From assembly GCA_024349245.1 (NCBI GenBank), contig JALDNG010000022.1:4456001-4520000 (forward strand): a DNA stretch of 64,000 bases, in the 5' to 3' direction. Under the pieces are notes generated by a model. The model worked only from the letters and a program-made list of their open reading frames with translations, had not been told where the DNA came from and searched no databases. Of this stretch, positions 49,703-63,929 are shown one piece after another (position 1 is the first letter of the stretch; every line of letters starts with the position of its first letter). This DNA is from Neodontobutis hainanensis. Its lineage: Eukaryota > Chordata > Actinopteri > Gobiiformes > Odontobutidae. Position numbers and translations under genes: made by a program.

Positions 49703-50757
49703 TGAAAGACTAGACAGGTAAACTAAAAGAGTCTCTCAGATGCTCAGACAGGTAAATTTGTCTCCTACACTCTCTTTACAATACCTTCTAAGTAAAGGGG
49801 CTTTTGACCTTTTAAGTTCCTATAGCAACAGTGAGCACAGACCAGACTGGGTCTTATTTGAAGTGTGAGACACTTTGTGGAAATGCAAGGTTGAACGTGT
49901 AAACATAAAAGCTCCCACCTTTTCTCATTAACCGCTCTGACGGATAGACACTAATAAATGACAGCTACCCAATACCAGCCCCTAAGTACAGCTAGCTATT
50001 TCTTTTCTAGCACTAGAACTGTAGCTGTCTGTTTAGTCTACTACTGGTCTACTGCTGGTTTAACTTAAATCTACTCTCAAAAAAGAACATTTTACAGTGT
50101 TTCTTTCCTCTCACAGATATATCTTCACTCAGAAAATCAGCCCATTCCACCAGTACAAGAGTTGGAGCTACTTTTACCAGTACACTACACTATGTTAAAG
50201 ATGCACATACAGACTGGCATGTTTAGATCCCAGTGTTGGTTAACTTCATGCCTGGACCTCACTTCAATGCAATGTTCTTCCGTGACGGCTGATTTGGACT
50301 TCAAACATTGTTTTGGTTGAATTAATGAGATGCAACAGAGTAAAGCAGCTTAGTCCGGACTCCCACTATCAAATAGAGAGAAGAGGATGAGAAAACTTTA
50401 CTGTAATTGGTTCATTAGAATTGGCCGGGGCTGTTAAATAATCCACTGGAGTGCATGCAAACAGGCAGGCGAATATAAACTTTAAACAGGCTCGGATTAT
50501 TCAAGACTCTGTTGTAATGAGGAAAGACGTTTTATAGCATGTTCCCCGTCCTCTCAGCATTATGTCTGAGCTGGAATCTTAGCGAAATGTAAAGTGAAAA
50601 GGCTGTTGATTTTCGTCAAATACAGAAGATTATAGACACGTTTGAATAGACGCAGCAGAGAAAGATGAGGCAACGCTCCATTTGTATCAGTCAAAAAGAA
50701 GCTAAGACACTAAAGATTCAGCTGTTCCCTCTCATATGCGCTCTAGGGGTTATTGTT
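49703..50757. other. Unique non-coding stretch
   Basis: No gene or repeat supported. Confidence 0.5.
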
Positions 50758-50945
50758 GACATCCTCCTGCGAATTAATTCAATTTGCAAGACGGCGTTAG
50801 CATTGATGAAACCAGGTTAGCATCGACGTTAGCATTCAGCAGAGAACAAACGCCGTGATTACCGAACGCAGGCGGCAATTGATAACCTCATTTAGATATA
50901 CAAGAGCTAACCTTATTCAGCTGCAGCTAACCTTATTCCGACTGA
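50758..50945. promoter_or_regulatory. Short-motif tandem cluster, candidate regulatory element
   Basis: GTTAGCAT occurs three times (50796, 50816 and 50828), and 70 bp later GCTAACCTTATTC occurs twice, exactly 20 bp apart (50906 and 50926). The two words share the GTTAGC/GCTAAC core in opposite orientation, so the same hexamer is present five times in about 125 bp. GAATTAATTC at about 50771-50780 is a perfect palindrome. I do not know a factor for this core. Confidence 0.35.
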
Positions 50946-53800
50946 AGCCCGAGTGTCTCTTAAGAGCCTTTTTGTGGCAGTGGCACAGTTTGCTAATTAT
51001 TCTCTGAAGCTTTTTAGATGATAAGGTGGCTTTTGAGTTCAGGCAGACGCAAAGTAAGATTTATTTTTCATTCGTATTGTAAGAGGGAATCTTCAATATC
51101 CCGCATCTGCAGCCGTTCATAATAAAGTCACAAAACAGTGCTAAGAAGAAAAACAGAAGATTAAAAGAAAAATTACATTTAAGTTCTACACATCATTTAC
51201 TTCCACCATTTCATCTTTGGTCCCTGATTTCTTCACTTCCCACTGTGAGCTGCTCACTCTCCAACTTAATTTGGCTTTGAACCAAAATGGCTGCTTTTTC
51301 AATTTAACTTTCACAGTCTCTCTCATTTTGCCATCTTTGTCAGAAACCCCTAAACATCCCCCAGAGCCAGTGGTGACAAAAAGCCTTAATGAGACACCAT
51401 ACATTGGAAAAACAGAGCGTTTAAACGGCAGAGGACAGGAATCATGAAGAGCTCGGACTGCCCAGATGGGAAATTGTTAGGTTTCAAAACATATGAGTTG
51501 CATAGGTTAGTATAGTATTTTCAACGAGTCCAGGCTCACACTCCTTCAGACCTTTAAAAAGCAGCTCATATTGGTGCTACTATTCTCTGCCACCGTACAC
51601 TATAATCTTTCACGTGTAAGCATTAACTCCTATTGGTAATCTCGTACATCGGTTGATCAACGTGGCTACTTTTGCGAGGCTGCTTGACAAGTCCTGGTGA
51701 GAGTATTTCTAGGCAAAGTGCCCAGCTCCATTTCTCTGCCAGGCACAGTACAGACACACCCATCTCTTAGCTGCTCTCTATAATTTGATTTACCGGCCCC
51801 GTGATTGGATTACAAGGCCCATATCCATGTCCAAGCTACGAGAGTCATGTCCATTCATTCTCTCTGTGTACCCATAAACACAATGGGAAAGACTACACGC
51901 TGGCGTGGTACTTGAAACTAAAGTAGGCTATGTTTTATTTTTAAAGGTGCAAGGACTGAGATCTGATAACATAAAAAAGACCCATACATAGAGGAACTCA
52001 GTCTCTCACATACTTTCCAACTTGTGGATTAGTTTAGGGGCTTTATAGATGAGCAGATGAAAATCCCTGCTCTATCTCAATAATCCTGTGTAGAACGAAC
52101 ACTCTGTACATTAACCTTATCATTTTCCTCGTAAGACGCAATGGAACTACGCTTTGGAAAGTATTCAACAACTCCCACACACCAGCTACAATATTTACAC
52201 TGCCACAAATATTGAATTCAGATCAACTCCATTTACCTACAGGCACATTGGATGAATTTCCAAGAATAATATTTTTGGAGCACACATCTGAGACATGACA
52301 GTGAGTTAAAACAGGTAAGGCAAATATAATCAACCATTTTGCTTCATTTATGCTTCATTCTCTGATTTTGTTAGCACTAGGTAGAAAAAACCCTGTCGGA
52401 CCGTCCTGAGCTTCCACTCTCTGCTTGGAAGTACTTCTAATGTTTTCTCTGTATCTGTTGTAAAATAAAATCACATATACTATATAACAAACAGAAAGAG
52501 AAGGATGGGATAATATTTGATTGTGAGTCATACTAAATCCTCTGTGATATATTTATGTCTATCTGCCGAACGATAAGACTCAGAAGATGTGCAGTTGATT
52601 GAGATCAGATGAGAAAAGCCTGAGTGATGCTGGTTTCACTCAGTCTGTTCCTCCTCTGGACTCATCTCCTCGGTGACGGCATGATTAGAGACAGCTGCAT
52701 GTACACAAGTCACTCGTGCTCAGCGTCCTCTTTGCACATAAACACAAACAGTATAGTGATCTGGAAAAGCCTGGTCTAAACAAAGCACATGCCAGCTGGA
52801 AATCCAACCATTGCTTTTTGAAGGCAGACATTATATCGCCGTCACATTTTACAGCCCCATCTTCTGCTGATCTCCCTCTGTTTTCTCTTGATACACTGTT
52901 CTTGGCTCTTTTCCTTGCCTCCCACTGTTTAACTGAGGCAGAGTGGCAGCCATTTGTATAGCTCTTAATAAGCTGAATGCAAGCATACTTGTGTTGAAAT
53001 GCATGTGCTGTGTTCACTGAAGTGTGCCTTGTGTTTGTGTGTAAGCTATTACTGAGCACTTCATTCAACCATTAAATCAGACCCCAGGGCCAAATAAAGA
53101 AGCGCTACATAGATTTAACACAGTGCTCTGACACAGACGCACACAGCACCTGCCAATCAACCTGGGATCTGAATCTGAGAGCTTCAGTCTCCATTCTACA
53201 CAGCCATGTCCATAATAAAATGTTGAATGTAGCCAAATAACCAAAGACTATATTTGGTGAATGTTGTAATAGAAGGTGTATAGGATAGGACTTTCCTCCA
53301 TGTTTACCTGCAATAGTTTACAACAGTATGAGTCACCATGAAAGCTCTTCAGTCTTTAGGGCCTGAGGGAGCGGCCAGCCCACACACACAGACACAGACA
53401 GTGGGTGTCCAGTGACTCAGCTCTTCTTCTAGTGTCCACAAGTGTCTCATTTCCATCTGATTTATATCTCTGATACAGAAACAACAAAACAAATACACCT
53501 CTGTAAGGCAGTAAAACAATACTAACCCTTCGCATAAGACACACTTAGTACAACATCTACAGTAAACACATCACACACAAAATTATTCATCTTGATATTT
53601 CAACTTGAGTTGCATTGTTTTCAGTTCACGGCAGTACTGTTTCATTTCCACAGATTCATTACCAGATCTGACTGAGGGATACAATTTGCAAAACATCTCC
53701 ATCACAAGAAGACCAAAAATGCAACTTAGCAGAACATAAAATAATGATGAATGATACATTTAAAATATTACATGTTTAGGTTATTAGGCCAAAGTGCTTC
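50946..53800. other. Unique non-coding stretch
   Basis: No gene supported. The 127-codon minus frame at 52685-53068 and the plus frame opposite it show no domain. Nothing else is seen. Confidence 0.5.
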
Positions 53801-53970
53801 TTAAGGTGCTTTCCCACCTGCACTGTTTGGTTTGGACTTTCCTGTTTGGTCCAAACCCAGCTGTCAGGTCTGAAAGCATCTCTTTGGTCCAGCAACAAGA
53901 GGTGGTCTTTGTCTGGACCAAACTGACTCAAGGTCTGGTTTGTTTGTAGTGTGAAAATGCATTAGGAGAA
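53801..53970. mobile_element. MITE-like repeat with TGGTCCRRAC words
   Basis: It starts with GGTGCTTTCCCACCTGCACT and ends with TAGTGTGAAAATGCATTAG. The reverse complement of the end (TGCATTTTCACAC) is an imperfect match to the start (TGCTTTCCCAC). The inside is made of GTTTGGTYYGGAC/GGTCCAAAC words in both orientations. This resembles a common fish DNA element whose ends read GCTTTCACAC. The class is uncertain and no target duplication was established. Confidence 0.45.
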
Positions 53971-54365
53971 GAATGAACGGAAGAAGGAAACAGGAAAAAA
54001 AATATTGGGTTGGGTTTAAAAGCACATATAAAATGTTTTCTAATGAGTCTTATAGTGATTCAGATTTTCAATAGTACTCACACTGTCAGGGAAAGTCTGC
54101 TTTTAAATAAAATTTTAAACAATGGTGTGAAACCACAAGTGACTAAACCGAAGGAATACAGCAGAATTATTTGTGAGTTCTTAGTGCGGACCTTAGTGCT
54201 ATGAACTCCGAGCACACCAGTGGCTGATCTTGTACAGCACAAAGCACAATAAGCTAAGTGGCCTGAGTTCAAAACCCACAATGGACTTGTTTGCTCTAAG
54301 TCATTTGCTGTCTTTCTTTCTAATTTCCTGTCTACTTGCTGTCTCTCACTATCTCAAACGCAAAA
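53971..54365. other. Unique non-coding stretch
   Basis: No gene supported. GAGTTCAAAACCCAC at about 54268-54282 faintly resembles a tRNA B box (possible decayed SINE) but has no A box at a good distance. Confidence 0.4.
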
Positions 54366-54512
54366 GCAGTCTGTATATTTTATTTATATTGTATTATATT
54401 TTATATTTTATGCATGCCCTTTATGTTGCACCTTATCGTCGAAGGAAGTTCCTAGTTTGTGAATCTTGTTCACCGACAATGGCAATAAACCTTTTCTGAT
54501 TCTGATTCTGAA
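54366..54512 (+). mobile_element. LINE 3' end with TGATTC-type tail
   Basis: ATTTTATTTATATTGTATTA-like sequence, then TTGCACCTTATCGTCGAAGG, AAGTTCCTAG, GTTCACCGACAATGGCAATA and AACC, followed by TTCTGATTCTGATTCTG. This string is a widely dispersed fish LINE 3' terminus with a short tandem tail. No coding part remains. Confidence 0.7.
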
Positions 54513-57328
54513 AAGACATACCTTCAAAAGCTTATATGAACATGTCAAGTGTGTCACTCCACAAGAAGCAGGCAGAGTATATTTTTGCAATTGATTTTTT
54601 TGTCAAATGATCTAAGTCAAGAATCTGAAGAGCTTTGTGTTGCTGTCCAATCACCTCATTTGTAAGTGACAGTTTGTATAGCATTAATTTAAAATAAATA
54701 TATGAGGACATAACATGTAAAAAACATTTTTTCAGTGAGCTGACCTAGGTCATTTTGTGAAGCTTATACAAATAGTTCTTTATTATCAGTCTCAGCAAAG
54801 AGGCTCAGATTGTGCCAGACTGAGTAATCTCATGGTACATAAGAAAAGTGTGAATGATGAAAGTTATGTGTGATGCTGAGGTGAATATGAGTCCGACTGC
54901 TGGTATGCTCCTCCTGGGATGTACCTCGTTTTTGTAATTATCACATTTACTACAGAGGTATAGTGTACATTTTGCAGCCCTCAGGTTTTTGTCCCATGTG
55001 GAATATAGACACAAATAATATCACAGCCTAATCCAAACATGTTTCTTTGTGTTTGTTGTTATGAAGAACCATCTGACAGTGACACTGTAATTTATATTCT
55101 AGCACATAACTTGCTGCACTTGGAGAGTTTATACACATGTAAACCATAAAATAAACATGAAACTAGCAGCATGGCTGTACAGATACTGAAGCGTGACGTC
55201 TACGTCCGCATACGAGGAGGAAGGTAGTCATTTGTCACTCTGAGGATAGAGGGTCTCAGGGGCTTTTGAATAATGAATTATTCAGATTTACACTCTACAG
55301 ACTTAACTCAGTCACGTCAGCCACACACACACACAGAACAAGCCACAGCCACCAAGGACATATGCACATAGTCCCACATTATACAGCATCCACAGCTTCA
55401 TGTTTGTACAAGCTCAACACGGAAGACAGCATCAAACTCCACTTTTTCACTCGTGCATCAGTTTCTTCCTCGGCTTTTGTATGGGACTCAATATTTCTTG
55501 GAAGGAGGGCTGTGGAAGCCTTTCGACACTGGTGAGGTCAGCCGCACAAACCAAGTGACTCAGGACTTTATGCCCGTTGCTTATTAACAGAACTCACAGA
55601 ACTCACTGCACTTCAACTAGCTTTGCTTTTTTATGGCGTCATCTGCACCATCATTAAGTGGCAGGCGGTGGGTTCTATTCTAATGACTAAGGCCTGCTCA
55701 AAGCCAGGGATATTGCTACTGGCTTGTTAAAATGGGGTGTTTCAAGTTTTTTTTTTATGACATTGTGACATTTCTTTTTGCTGCTAACATCTCTTTGATA
55801 TCAGTACATTTGTTTTTTTATTACTGCTTATTTCTTCATAGACAGGGAAGAACAAACACACAAAGCATGTCCCACAGGGAGGAGGTGAGGAAGTAAAAAT
55901 GCTAATAAAAGATGTGAATGTGGGGAACACTCCTGCTGCAGAGAACAGATGACCTGTTCACCCTTACTTTTCTCACTTCTGTGTTGCTGCTTTGTGAACG
56001 ATGATGTATAAAAGCAGGCTATTATTCATCTTTCATCTGTGTCCTACCGCAGGACATACATATTCATTTTATGATCCCAGGGAGCGTGTTTGTGCGCATG
56101 TATATGTGCAAACACTGCAACAGAGCACCCACATGCATAATCTAAATTCATCAACGCACTTATAAATTAGAACAAGTTGATATCGACATGCAAATTGGCC
56201 TCAACAACAAACAAGAAAACCAAGCATGTGAACTTGGTTCTGACACAAACTTGAACGACTTCAGTAACACACAACACAGGCTGGAGAATTTCTGTTTTTA
56301 CATTTTACATCATCACTATCCACAAACACACAGCCCACAATTATAAAGGATGCAAATATTAGAGAATACACAACATTTTCCTTGTTCTATCAGAGCTGTA
56401 AGTAATGTCAATTTTTGCAATGGGCATAGAGTGGGTTGGGGTGGTGGATGGACACATCAAACCTCAGACTTTTACAATTCACATTCCTGTGGTTGTTCGT
56501 GTTTTGGTGTGTGATTATTGTTGTGACATAATGTTCAAATCTGTAACTAAGCACTAAAATGAAAATCTAGGCTCAGTTTTTATTTGATACCATGGAAAAG
56601 CAACAGATAGATTAAAATTGGGGGAAATTGTGGAAGGTGTATTGTGAGAAGATAGCTGTTTGTACACTGTATGTCCCTGTGTGCGATGAGTAGCTGTGAC
56701 TGTGGCTGCACTGTGGGATAATAATGTAACGTCACTCTCGGCAAAGCTCCAAACTTCCTCCACTTCCTGTCTGTAGGGAACGCCGTTGTTCTTGCTATCT
56801 CCTGTTCAACGCATACCTTCCTCCTGCCACGATACTCACTTTCTTTCCAACATCTGACAACTGCACAACAACAGTAGAAGCCCAAAAGGCGCAAACAGAA
56901 AATGTCAAATTCTGATCCTCTTCCTGATAACAAAATGGCATAAATCACTGGACATACGCAAACGAATCGACATGAGGAGAGCCTGCAAATTACAAATATT
57001 CAGCTGCACAATACACAATTAGACAAGCCTCAAGCAGAATAACTTAGTCCCACTGGCACCGAAGGTACTTCACTTTGATTAGGCACATGGGCGAAGCAAC
57101 AGAGAGAAGAAAAACACTCCTGGTCAGATTGACAGGCTCCATTGTAGGCGGGCTGCTGTGAATTTGCATGTCCTGTCACGGTGATTTCACACAACTTAAC
57201 CTGTATCCCTCCCTCTGTGATGGTGGTATTCGCTGAGAGAGAGAGTGGCTGATGAGGTAGAACACTTGTAAAGGTCTCCTGTTTGAGCAGACACTCAGGG
57301 GAATCCTCTCTGTCTCTGCACTGTGGCA

Positions 57329-57330
<2 letters not shown>
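54513..57330. other. Unique non-coding stretch
   Basis: No gene supported. 56400-56545 shares an 18-mer with 1216-1233 and continues with TGTGGTTGTTCGTGTTTTGG, so it may be a piece of an unnamed dispersed repeat. A TATAAAAGC word lies at about 56008-56016. Confidence 0.45.
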
Positions 57331-57403
<73 letters not shown>

Positions 57404-57408
57404 TGTTG
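57331..57408. repeat. (GT)n microsatellite
   Basis: About 70 bp of pure GT with a TTGTG end. The overlapping Thr-His frame is an artefact. Confidence 0.95.
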
Positions 57409-60400
57409 TGCTGTAGGAGTGAGCACTGTTAGGAAATGGCAATTCTAATTACAGTAGCAACCGTTTACAATTACATGGGGTTTTAACTGAAATTGTTTTT
57501 ATGCAACAGCAAGGCAAGGCCGTACAGATTAAATGGCGATGCAAAGTACTGCATAAAGAGAGGAACAGGTCATGGAAACATTGCTTATGAATTAAGTATG
57601 AATAGAGAGATACGTTTTATTCCATTCAGCTTGTGTAGGAAAAATGCAGATGTAACTTAACTGACTTTATGAACTGCATTACATTCACCTGCTTGGACTA
57701 CTATAGACACAGATTGTCCACTCATATATTAAAAACTAAATGATTTTATATCACCATTGCCCTCAAATGTCACCAATAAAAGTGCACTAGTCACCTTAAC
57801 ATCAGCAATCCACTTCATATGGAAAATTTTGGGCTCGATAAATGTACCTATAAAAAGCCTACGCATGTATGTTTTAAACGGACGTTGTAGACGTAGTTAA
57901 AGTAGAGCTTTGTTCCTCTGAATTAATCTGAAAGACAGCAGCCAGACACATAAGGCGCGTAAGGACAAGTATGTCATCACGCAAATTACCCACAATACAA
58001 TTCTATCTTTTTACAGTGACAAGCAGCAAAAAAGCCACCAACCATCTATTTCCGGACAAGCTGGGTGTACTACATGTGGTTTTTAGCTTTCTCAACGCCA
58101 TCGAAACTTTTCCTGAACATACAGTTGAATGTGATGTTCAAAAGCAGTCTTATTTAATGGTACTGACTCTTTTTTTTTTTTTTTACAGTTTTACCTTTAA
58201 ATGTATGTTTTTATAAAGTTGGCCAAAAGTTCATTACAATTGTATTAAAATACTTTAGATTATTGAAATTGCTTGAAACATCCCAAAAACATCATAACAT
58301 CCTACTCTCCCCCACATGCTGTCATTGTGACACTTGCCTATATTTTTAAGGAACTATATCGTCCCTCAAAATATGTTATTGTGACAGGCCTACTTGATAC
58401 TGTATTTTCAGAGCCATATCATCAGTGTCCGAGTCAAACCCAAACTCAAAGACTCAGCACAAATGTCTGCTCTCAGCCCTTGCCTTCATCTTTCAAATAA
58501 CTACAGGCTTAAACAAACTCAAAGTGAACCCACTGTCCACCATATGGCTCAAGAAAGAACTTTTCACATTCAACTTCCATTCCAGAACATTCATTAGTAT
58601 TCATGAATATGCAAATCCAACTGTCTTAGTTGCCATAACAATGTGGGCTCCCACTGTGAGGTGTCAGGGTTGTCATGGGGGGAAAAAAAAGACTACGCCC
58701 TTCCGGTTGCTAGCACGATGTGTGTGTGTGTTGGCGTGTGGGGCTTTAACAGATGCTTGTGTATATTAATGACCCGCTTGACTGTCGCAGGGCACTGGGA
58801 ATACAACCAGTCCCTCAGCATCAGCCACAAACACACAAGTATCTGTGCTTTAGAAGGACTTGTAAAGACAAACTTAACAGGTCTGAGGGAACAAAGTCAA
58901 ATATCTATAATGAACAAGAGGAATTATTCAGTGACGAGGTAGTGTACTACCCCACCCCCTCTTTGGAGAAAACAGTTAGGAGACATAGGGACAATGAGAC
59001 ATACGGACACAGAGTCAATACATATGCAAAGTTTCTGAGTAGAAAAGAGCTGTGTCAGCAGTTGTAGAGGCTCACGGCAAAATGAAGGGTAATCTCTGGG
59101 TAGAGAGTGCTTAGGGTGCGGAAACACTTCGAGAAGGCGCAGGGTGAGAAAAAGAGCAGCTGCTAAAAGCTTTTGCACTCACATAAACTCACAATGAACA
59201 CAAAGTTGACAGGCTATGGATACTATTCATGACTACACAGAATACTGAAAGTGTTGTCCCAAAAACAGTCAAGGAAAAGGCTGGCAGGGGGAAGTAGAGA
59301 AGGATGAATGGGTTATTACAGATCTTGACTCTTTATATTGATGTTGTACTCTGCAGAAAACTGAATGGAGAGTAGTGACAGTCTAAGAATCCAGCTTTGC
59401 CAATAAAACAAATCGATAGATACTAGGCCAGTGAAAGTTTGGGAACTTTATTAAAAGGATTTAGTGTCTTTCTGACACAATCTGACAAATTTGTTTTTTG
59501 GCAACAGGAGCCAATTATGTTCAGAAACAAAAAGGGAGAACCGTGGAGATTTTGTCTTGTCAAACATACATACAACTTCAAATTGAATCATATCCAACCT
59601 TTGAGAAGACAAAGTGGCTTCTGTGCTTCTGCATATTAGTATATGTGTAAGAATATGACTGGGCCACTAGAGCCACCTTGTACAATAAGTTCTACTTTTC
59701 CTTTTCTCCTGAAGGCAAGGCTAGTTAATCAGAATGATAAAGTTCCCTGCTGTTTAAATCTATACAGCTGTTGAGGCCATTGCAAATGTCTTTTGTCCCA
59801 GGAATTTGCTGTGCTGTATGAAAATGTCGTGCATGTGTGCTGCAGAGGTGAAGATGGAGTGCATTGATCGCGATGTGGAGTGAATAGAAGAATGTCTTCC
59901 GCTGAAGGGGTTTGATTGAATATAGTGTGTGGTTATTGACCAAGTAAGGAAGAACAGATGGACGCATGTGCACACCACTCCACTCACCTGAAATTGTCAT
60001 AAATAATTACTGGGTGCACCACAATCAATACCCAATTAACATGCTCTAAATATGGTCCATAAAGCAGACACACAGCAGGCACCAGTCGACCACAGTCACA
60101 CAAATAATATCCACTTGTGACGCCATAATTCATGTCTGCATAAGGATAACTAGGGTGAAAGTCAGCCCTGTTTGTGCAGCTCTGGCGTTCTTCAACAGAG
60201 AACAGACGTAAAATAACACATCCCCTCTTAGAGAAAAGCTTGACGGGTGTTACCGGCTAATTATTCCCCCAGCTCTTTCCTGCAGTGTCACGGCTATAGC
60301 TTCCCCTCTCAAACAGCTGCTCTGCTAATTACCTCTGGTGGCACATACTGTAGTTTCTCTCCCGGCTTCTCGCTCTGTCTGTCTCAATTACCCATTCTCT

Positions 60401-62339
60401 TTCTCCCTCTCCACATTGTCTCACAGAAACAGAGAAGAGACGGAGCTCTATCCACTACTCTCCATTACTCTGCCAGTGTGTGACAGTTAAAAGGGACACA
60501 TGTTAGAAGTAGGGTTCACACAGCACCCTACTAACACATTTATTCATTAATATACCTGACTTTCTAAAGACCTTGTATGTTTATTACTGCTAGGACATCC
60601 AAGGTTTTTGAAGTAGAGCAGTGTGCTGTACAGTCTGTTACACAATCAAGGGAAACAGTTCAGGCCTCTCTTTGAATTGTATGTTTTTTGGCTAAAAACA
60701 TACAAAAAAGTCTGTTTGCAAAAGGGCAGGTTCTTTCCAAACATTTCTGGTCGGTGATTGGATTTATCAACCCCAGTTTTATTGAGTCAGTGCGTTTCTT
60801 ACCCTCGTAACAGTCGCTACATATTCAAACCTAAAACAGGCCTAGACCTGTCAGTGCTGCCACATCATTGGACACAACAAACCGGTAAGGCCAGGGTTTG
60901 GACCATGAATACGTTGGTTTGGTCAAGATTGATTTTAGCGAGTTTAAAAAATCCATAATGTTGCAAATCAAGCTGCAGGGAAAGGTTAAGAAAAATATCT
61001 CTACTCTGAAAAAAATATTGATTGTCAACTTAAGTGAGTCCAATATACTGTAAATGGATTTATAACTAATTTCTTTCAATTTCCATTTTCCACTGGGCTT
61101 GTGGAAAAACACAAAAACATATCAAAATCTGACTTATACAATTTTATTCTTCACTCTAACACTACTCTCCACATGTGGAAATGCAACAATATATTGCAGA
61201 CTTCTTAAGAATAATATATTTTGGACATTAAGGCATTCTCAAAAAGTCTAAGCACATAGAAGTAGCAACCGTTTCACACTGTCAGGGATTTAAGCTTTCA
61301 GACACATGCAGGTTAATGGACTTCTCTTTTAGTTGCAAGTCCTTCTGATGGAGTCAGCACAAGCACATGAGGATGCGGGGTCTGTGTGAGATGGCTTGAG
61401 TCAAAGGGATTATTAGGAGGGACAGGCGGTCGCTGCAGTGGTGTGAATATGATAATGCAGTCTACAGGAGAGAGGATTACACTAGCCTAACTCCCCCATT
61501 GCTGTAATCCAGGTTCACATATTTACATAAGAGACCTGCGTACTGCATGCATCCCATTAGAGGCTGATATGGAGACATGGAGCAGTGGGTGTAGGCTGTT
61601 TACACTAACATTAGGATAGAAGTATTGCCATTTGGGGATTGGCAGCACCTGCCTTTGTAGCTGAAAGAATGCTGAATCAGGATGTGTGTTTTCTGCTGTC
61701 TGTGATACATTCAAGTGATAAGCACACGTGAGCTCAGGGAATACAACAAACAATTTCATATGAAAGTGTACAAACAACACAGGCTTTGAGTAATAACCAT
61801 GAATAGATTTTCAAATGCATGCAGGCTATAAGAAGATTACTGTATTTTTAACAATAAGAGCCGGGCTGATTAAATTCACAGCTGATATTGTGGCACTGAT
61901 GCAGTATAAGTGAGGCTATTATAGTCTCTCATGTTGGTGCAAGTGGTGACGAGAAAAAATACAGCAGGTTTTAGTAGCTGTAGCTGTTATCAGTATATCA
62001 CAGCAAGTTTAAAACACAATTAACTGTGGCTGCTGTTACAGTTTGCAGAGTTGCTTAGTAGCACATATGTTAAGTCTCTGTCTTCTGTTCCGTGGTCTCC
62101 ATCAAGGGCCTCTCCTTTATCCAGTCCTCATAAAAGATTGATGAGCTCCACATGCTACGGCCTTGACGTGATAGACGTAGTAAAATCCATAGCTTAAGAC
62201 TGAAATTGCCCTTTACTCAATAAGACCTAAAGACCAAAGCATGTGTCAGAGTCCATTGTCAGCGAGGGTGAGTCTGCAACCACAGCTGCACCACTCACCC
62301 CTATCTATTACCTTCACCCCATTCCCTCTATCCACCGAG
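57409..62339. other. Long unique non-coding stretch
   Basis: No gene supported across about 4.9 kb. A T run of about 15 bases followed by ACAG lies at about 58170-58188. Otherwise there are only short frames without protein character on both strands. Confidence 0.5.
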
Positions 62340-62366
62340 TCATCCATCCATCTATCCATCCATCCT
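62340..62366. repeat. (ATCC)n microsatellite
   Basis: About six CATC/CCAT units with one TCTA interruption. Confidence 0.85.
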
Positions 62367-63916
62367 CAGCTCATCTCCGGCCTGTCAGAGCAGCGGGCCT
62401 GCATGTCAGCCCAGCGTGTGTGTGCGTGTGTGCGTGCCTCCTTCTCGTATGTGTGCATTAGTGCACGTGCAGCGGCTGTGTGTCAGAATCATGTTATTGA
62501 TTGGATGCATGTCCCAGTGTACTATAGATGACTGATCACATGCTGCATAGCTTTTTATTTGCGTTATGTGCTGGGCTATCACTGCACCTGGTAAAACAGA
62601 GCCCAGAAGTAATAAGAAATAAAATGGAGAAAATAAGAGAGATGCTCTGCAAGATTAAAGAGATGAATAGGCTCACTTTCTATTGTACTAAATGTCTACT
62701 AAAACAGCCATGCAGACATTTACTATCAGATTAAGAAAAAAATTCATTTTAACCTATAGGACACATTGATCAGAAAAAATGGCTTTTGTGATGAGGATAA
62801 TGTGAAAATGTGTTGGGAGAGCCGAAAAAGAAGAAAGCTGAGGAAATGAGAAAGTCTGGGTCTGTGGAGAGGAGGAGGCCTGCTGATATGAGGTGCTGCA
62901 CTCAGACGGAGACTGATAGGTTTGAAGGTGAACCAATCAATTATTCTTCAGTGTCAATAATTCAGAGTAGACCAGGGCTCGTGCTGGTGTGTGTACGGCC
63001 CAGCACACATAGACGGAGAATGCGGCTGACGCCCAGTACCCTGAATTTGATTTAAGATGACCAGTCAATGTGGATCCAAGGCTTCAGAGAGCTGGGCCTT
63101 TAAATTATTGCCCGGCTTTAAGACAGAGAAGAAGCTGTATTTTCCCCTCCACTGCAAAGCCCTCTTATTTCAGACCACTCCATCTTCCTTCACAGTTCCC
63201 CTCTCATCTTGCTTCAAGCCCCTTCTCCACAGACCAGTCCCAGTGCACGTGGTGCAAATACACAGGCCCACATCCAGTGTCCAGCTTTCTCTACGCATCA
63301 TACTGTTCCTGTACATCTATGTCTTCCCCGTTTCATCCCCGGATCTCTCTCACTCCCTGCCCTACTGCGTCTTTGTCTTTCATCTCGCATGGACACACAC
63401 TATCCATTTCTGTGTAATTGAAAAGATGCCCTGGCTGTTTGCCACACCACTAAAGTGGATCAGATGGCAGAATATCCCTGAGGTAGTACATCTCCAACAG
63501 AGAGAATTAAAGAGAAAAACCTTTCTCACTCACACACATAAGGCTGACTGTGCCATTCCTAATGTCCCGCTTCTCTCCTTTCTTTGTTCCAGCCCTCTAT
63601 TACAATATGAATTGGCCTGTTAAAGTAGAATTGGATCATTTGTCTTGTGTGAGTTTCTTCTTCCTGACACAAGGACTAGAAAATGACTCTGCAGCTTTTC
63701 AATATCAAGTAACAGTCTCAGGTCTGGGAGATGAAAGTGCAGTGGAGAAAATGTGCTTTTATTCCTCAGCCGAGATGACAGACAGGAAAGCTTTAACACA
63801 ACAGTCATCACAAATCCGTATTCGGCACAAACAGCAAATAGTCAATAACCAGTCAACACAACGATCATCCTCCCACAACATCTTCTCAAACTTTATTTCC
63901 CTGACTGTTATTACTT
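62367..63916. other. Unique non-coding stretch
   Basis: No gene supported. It contains the longest open frame of the window outside simple repeats (63057-63623, plus, 188 codons), which has Ser/Pro/Leu-rich, low-information content, no domain, and overlapping frames of similar look. Confidence 0.45.
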
Positions 63917-63929
63917 ATGTGTGTGACAG

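Noticed and set aside
63057..63623. 188-codon plus-strand open frame
   Set aside because: Ser/Pro/Leu-rich composition without a domain, overlapping frames of similar quality, and no splice or promoter context. Likely chance.
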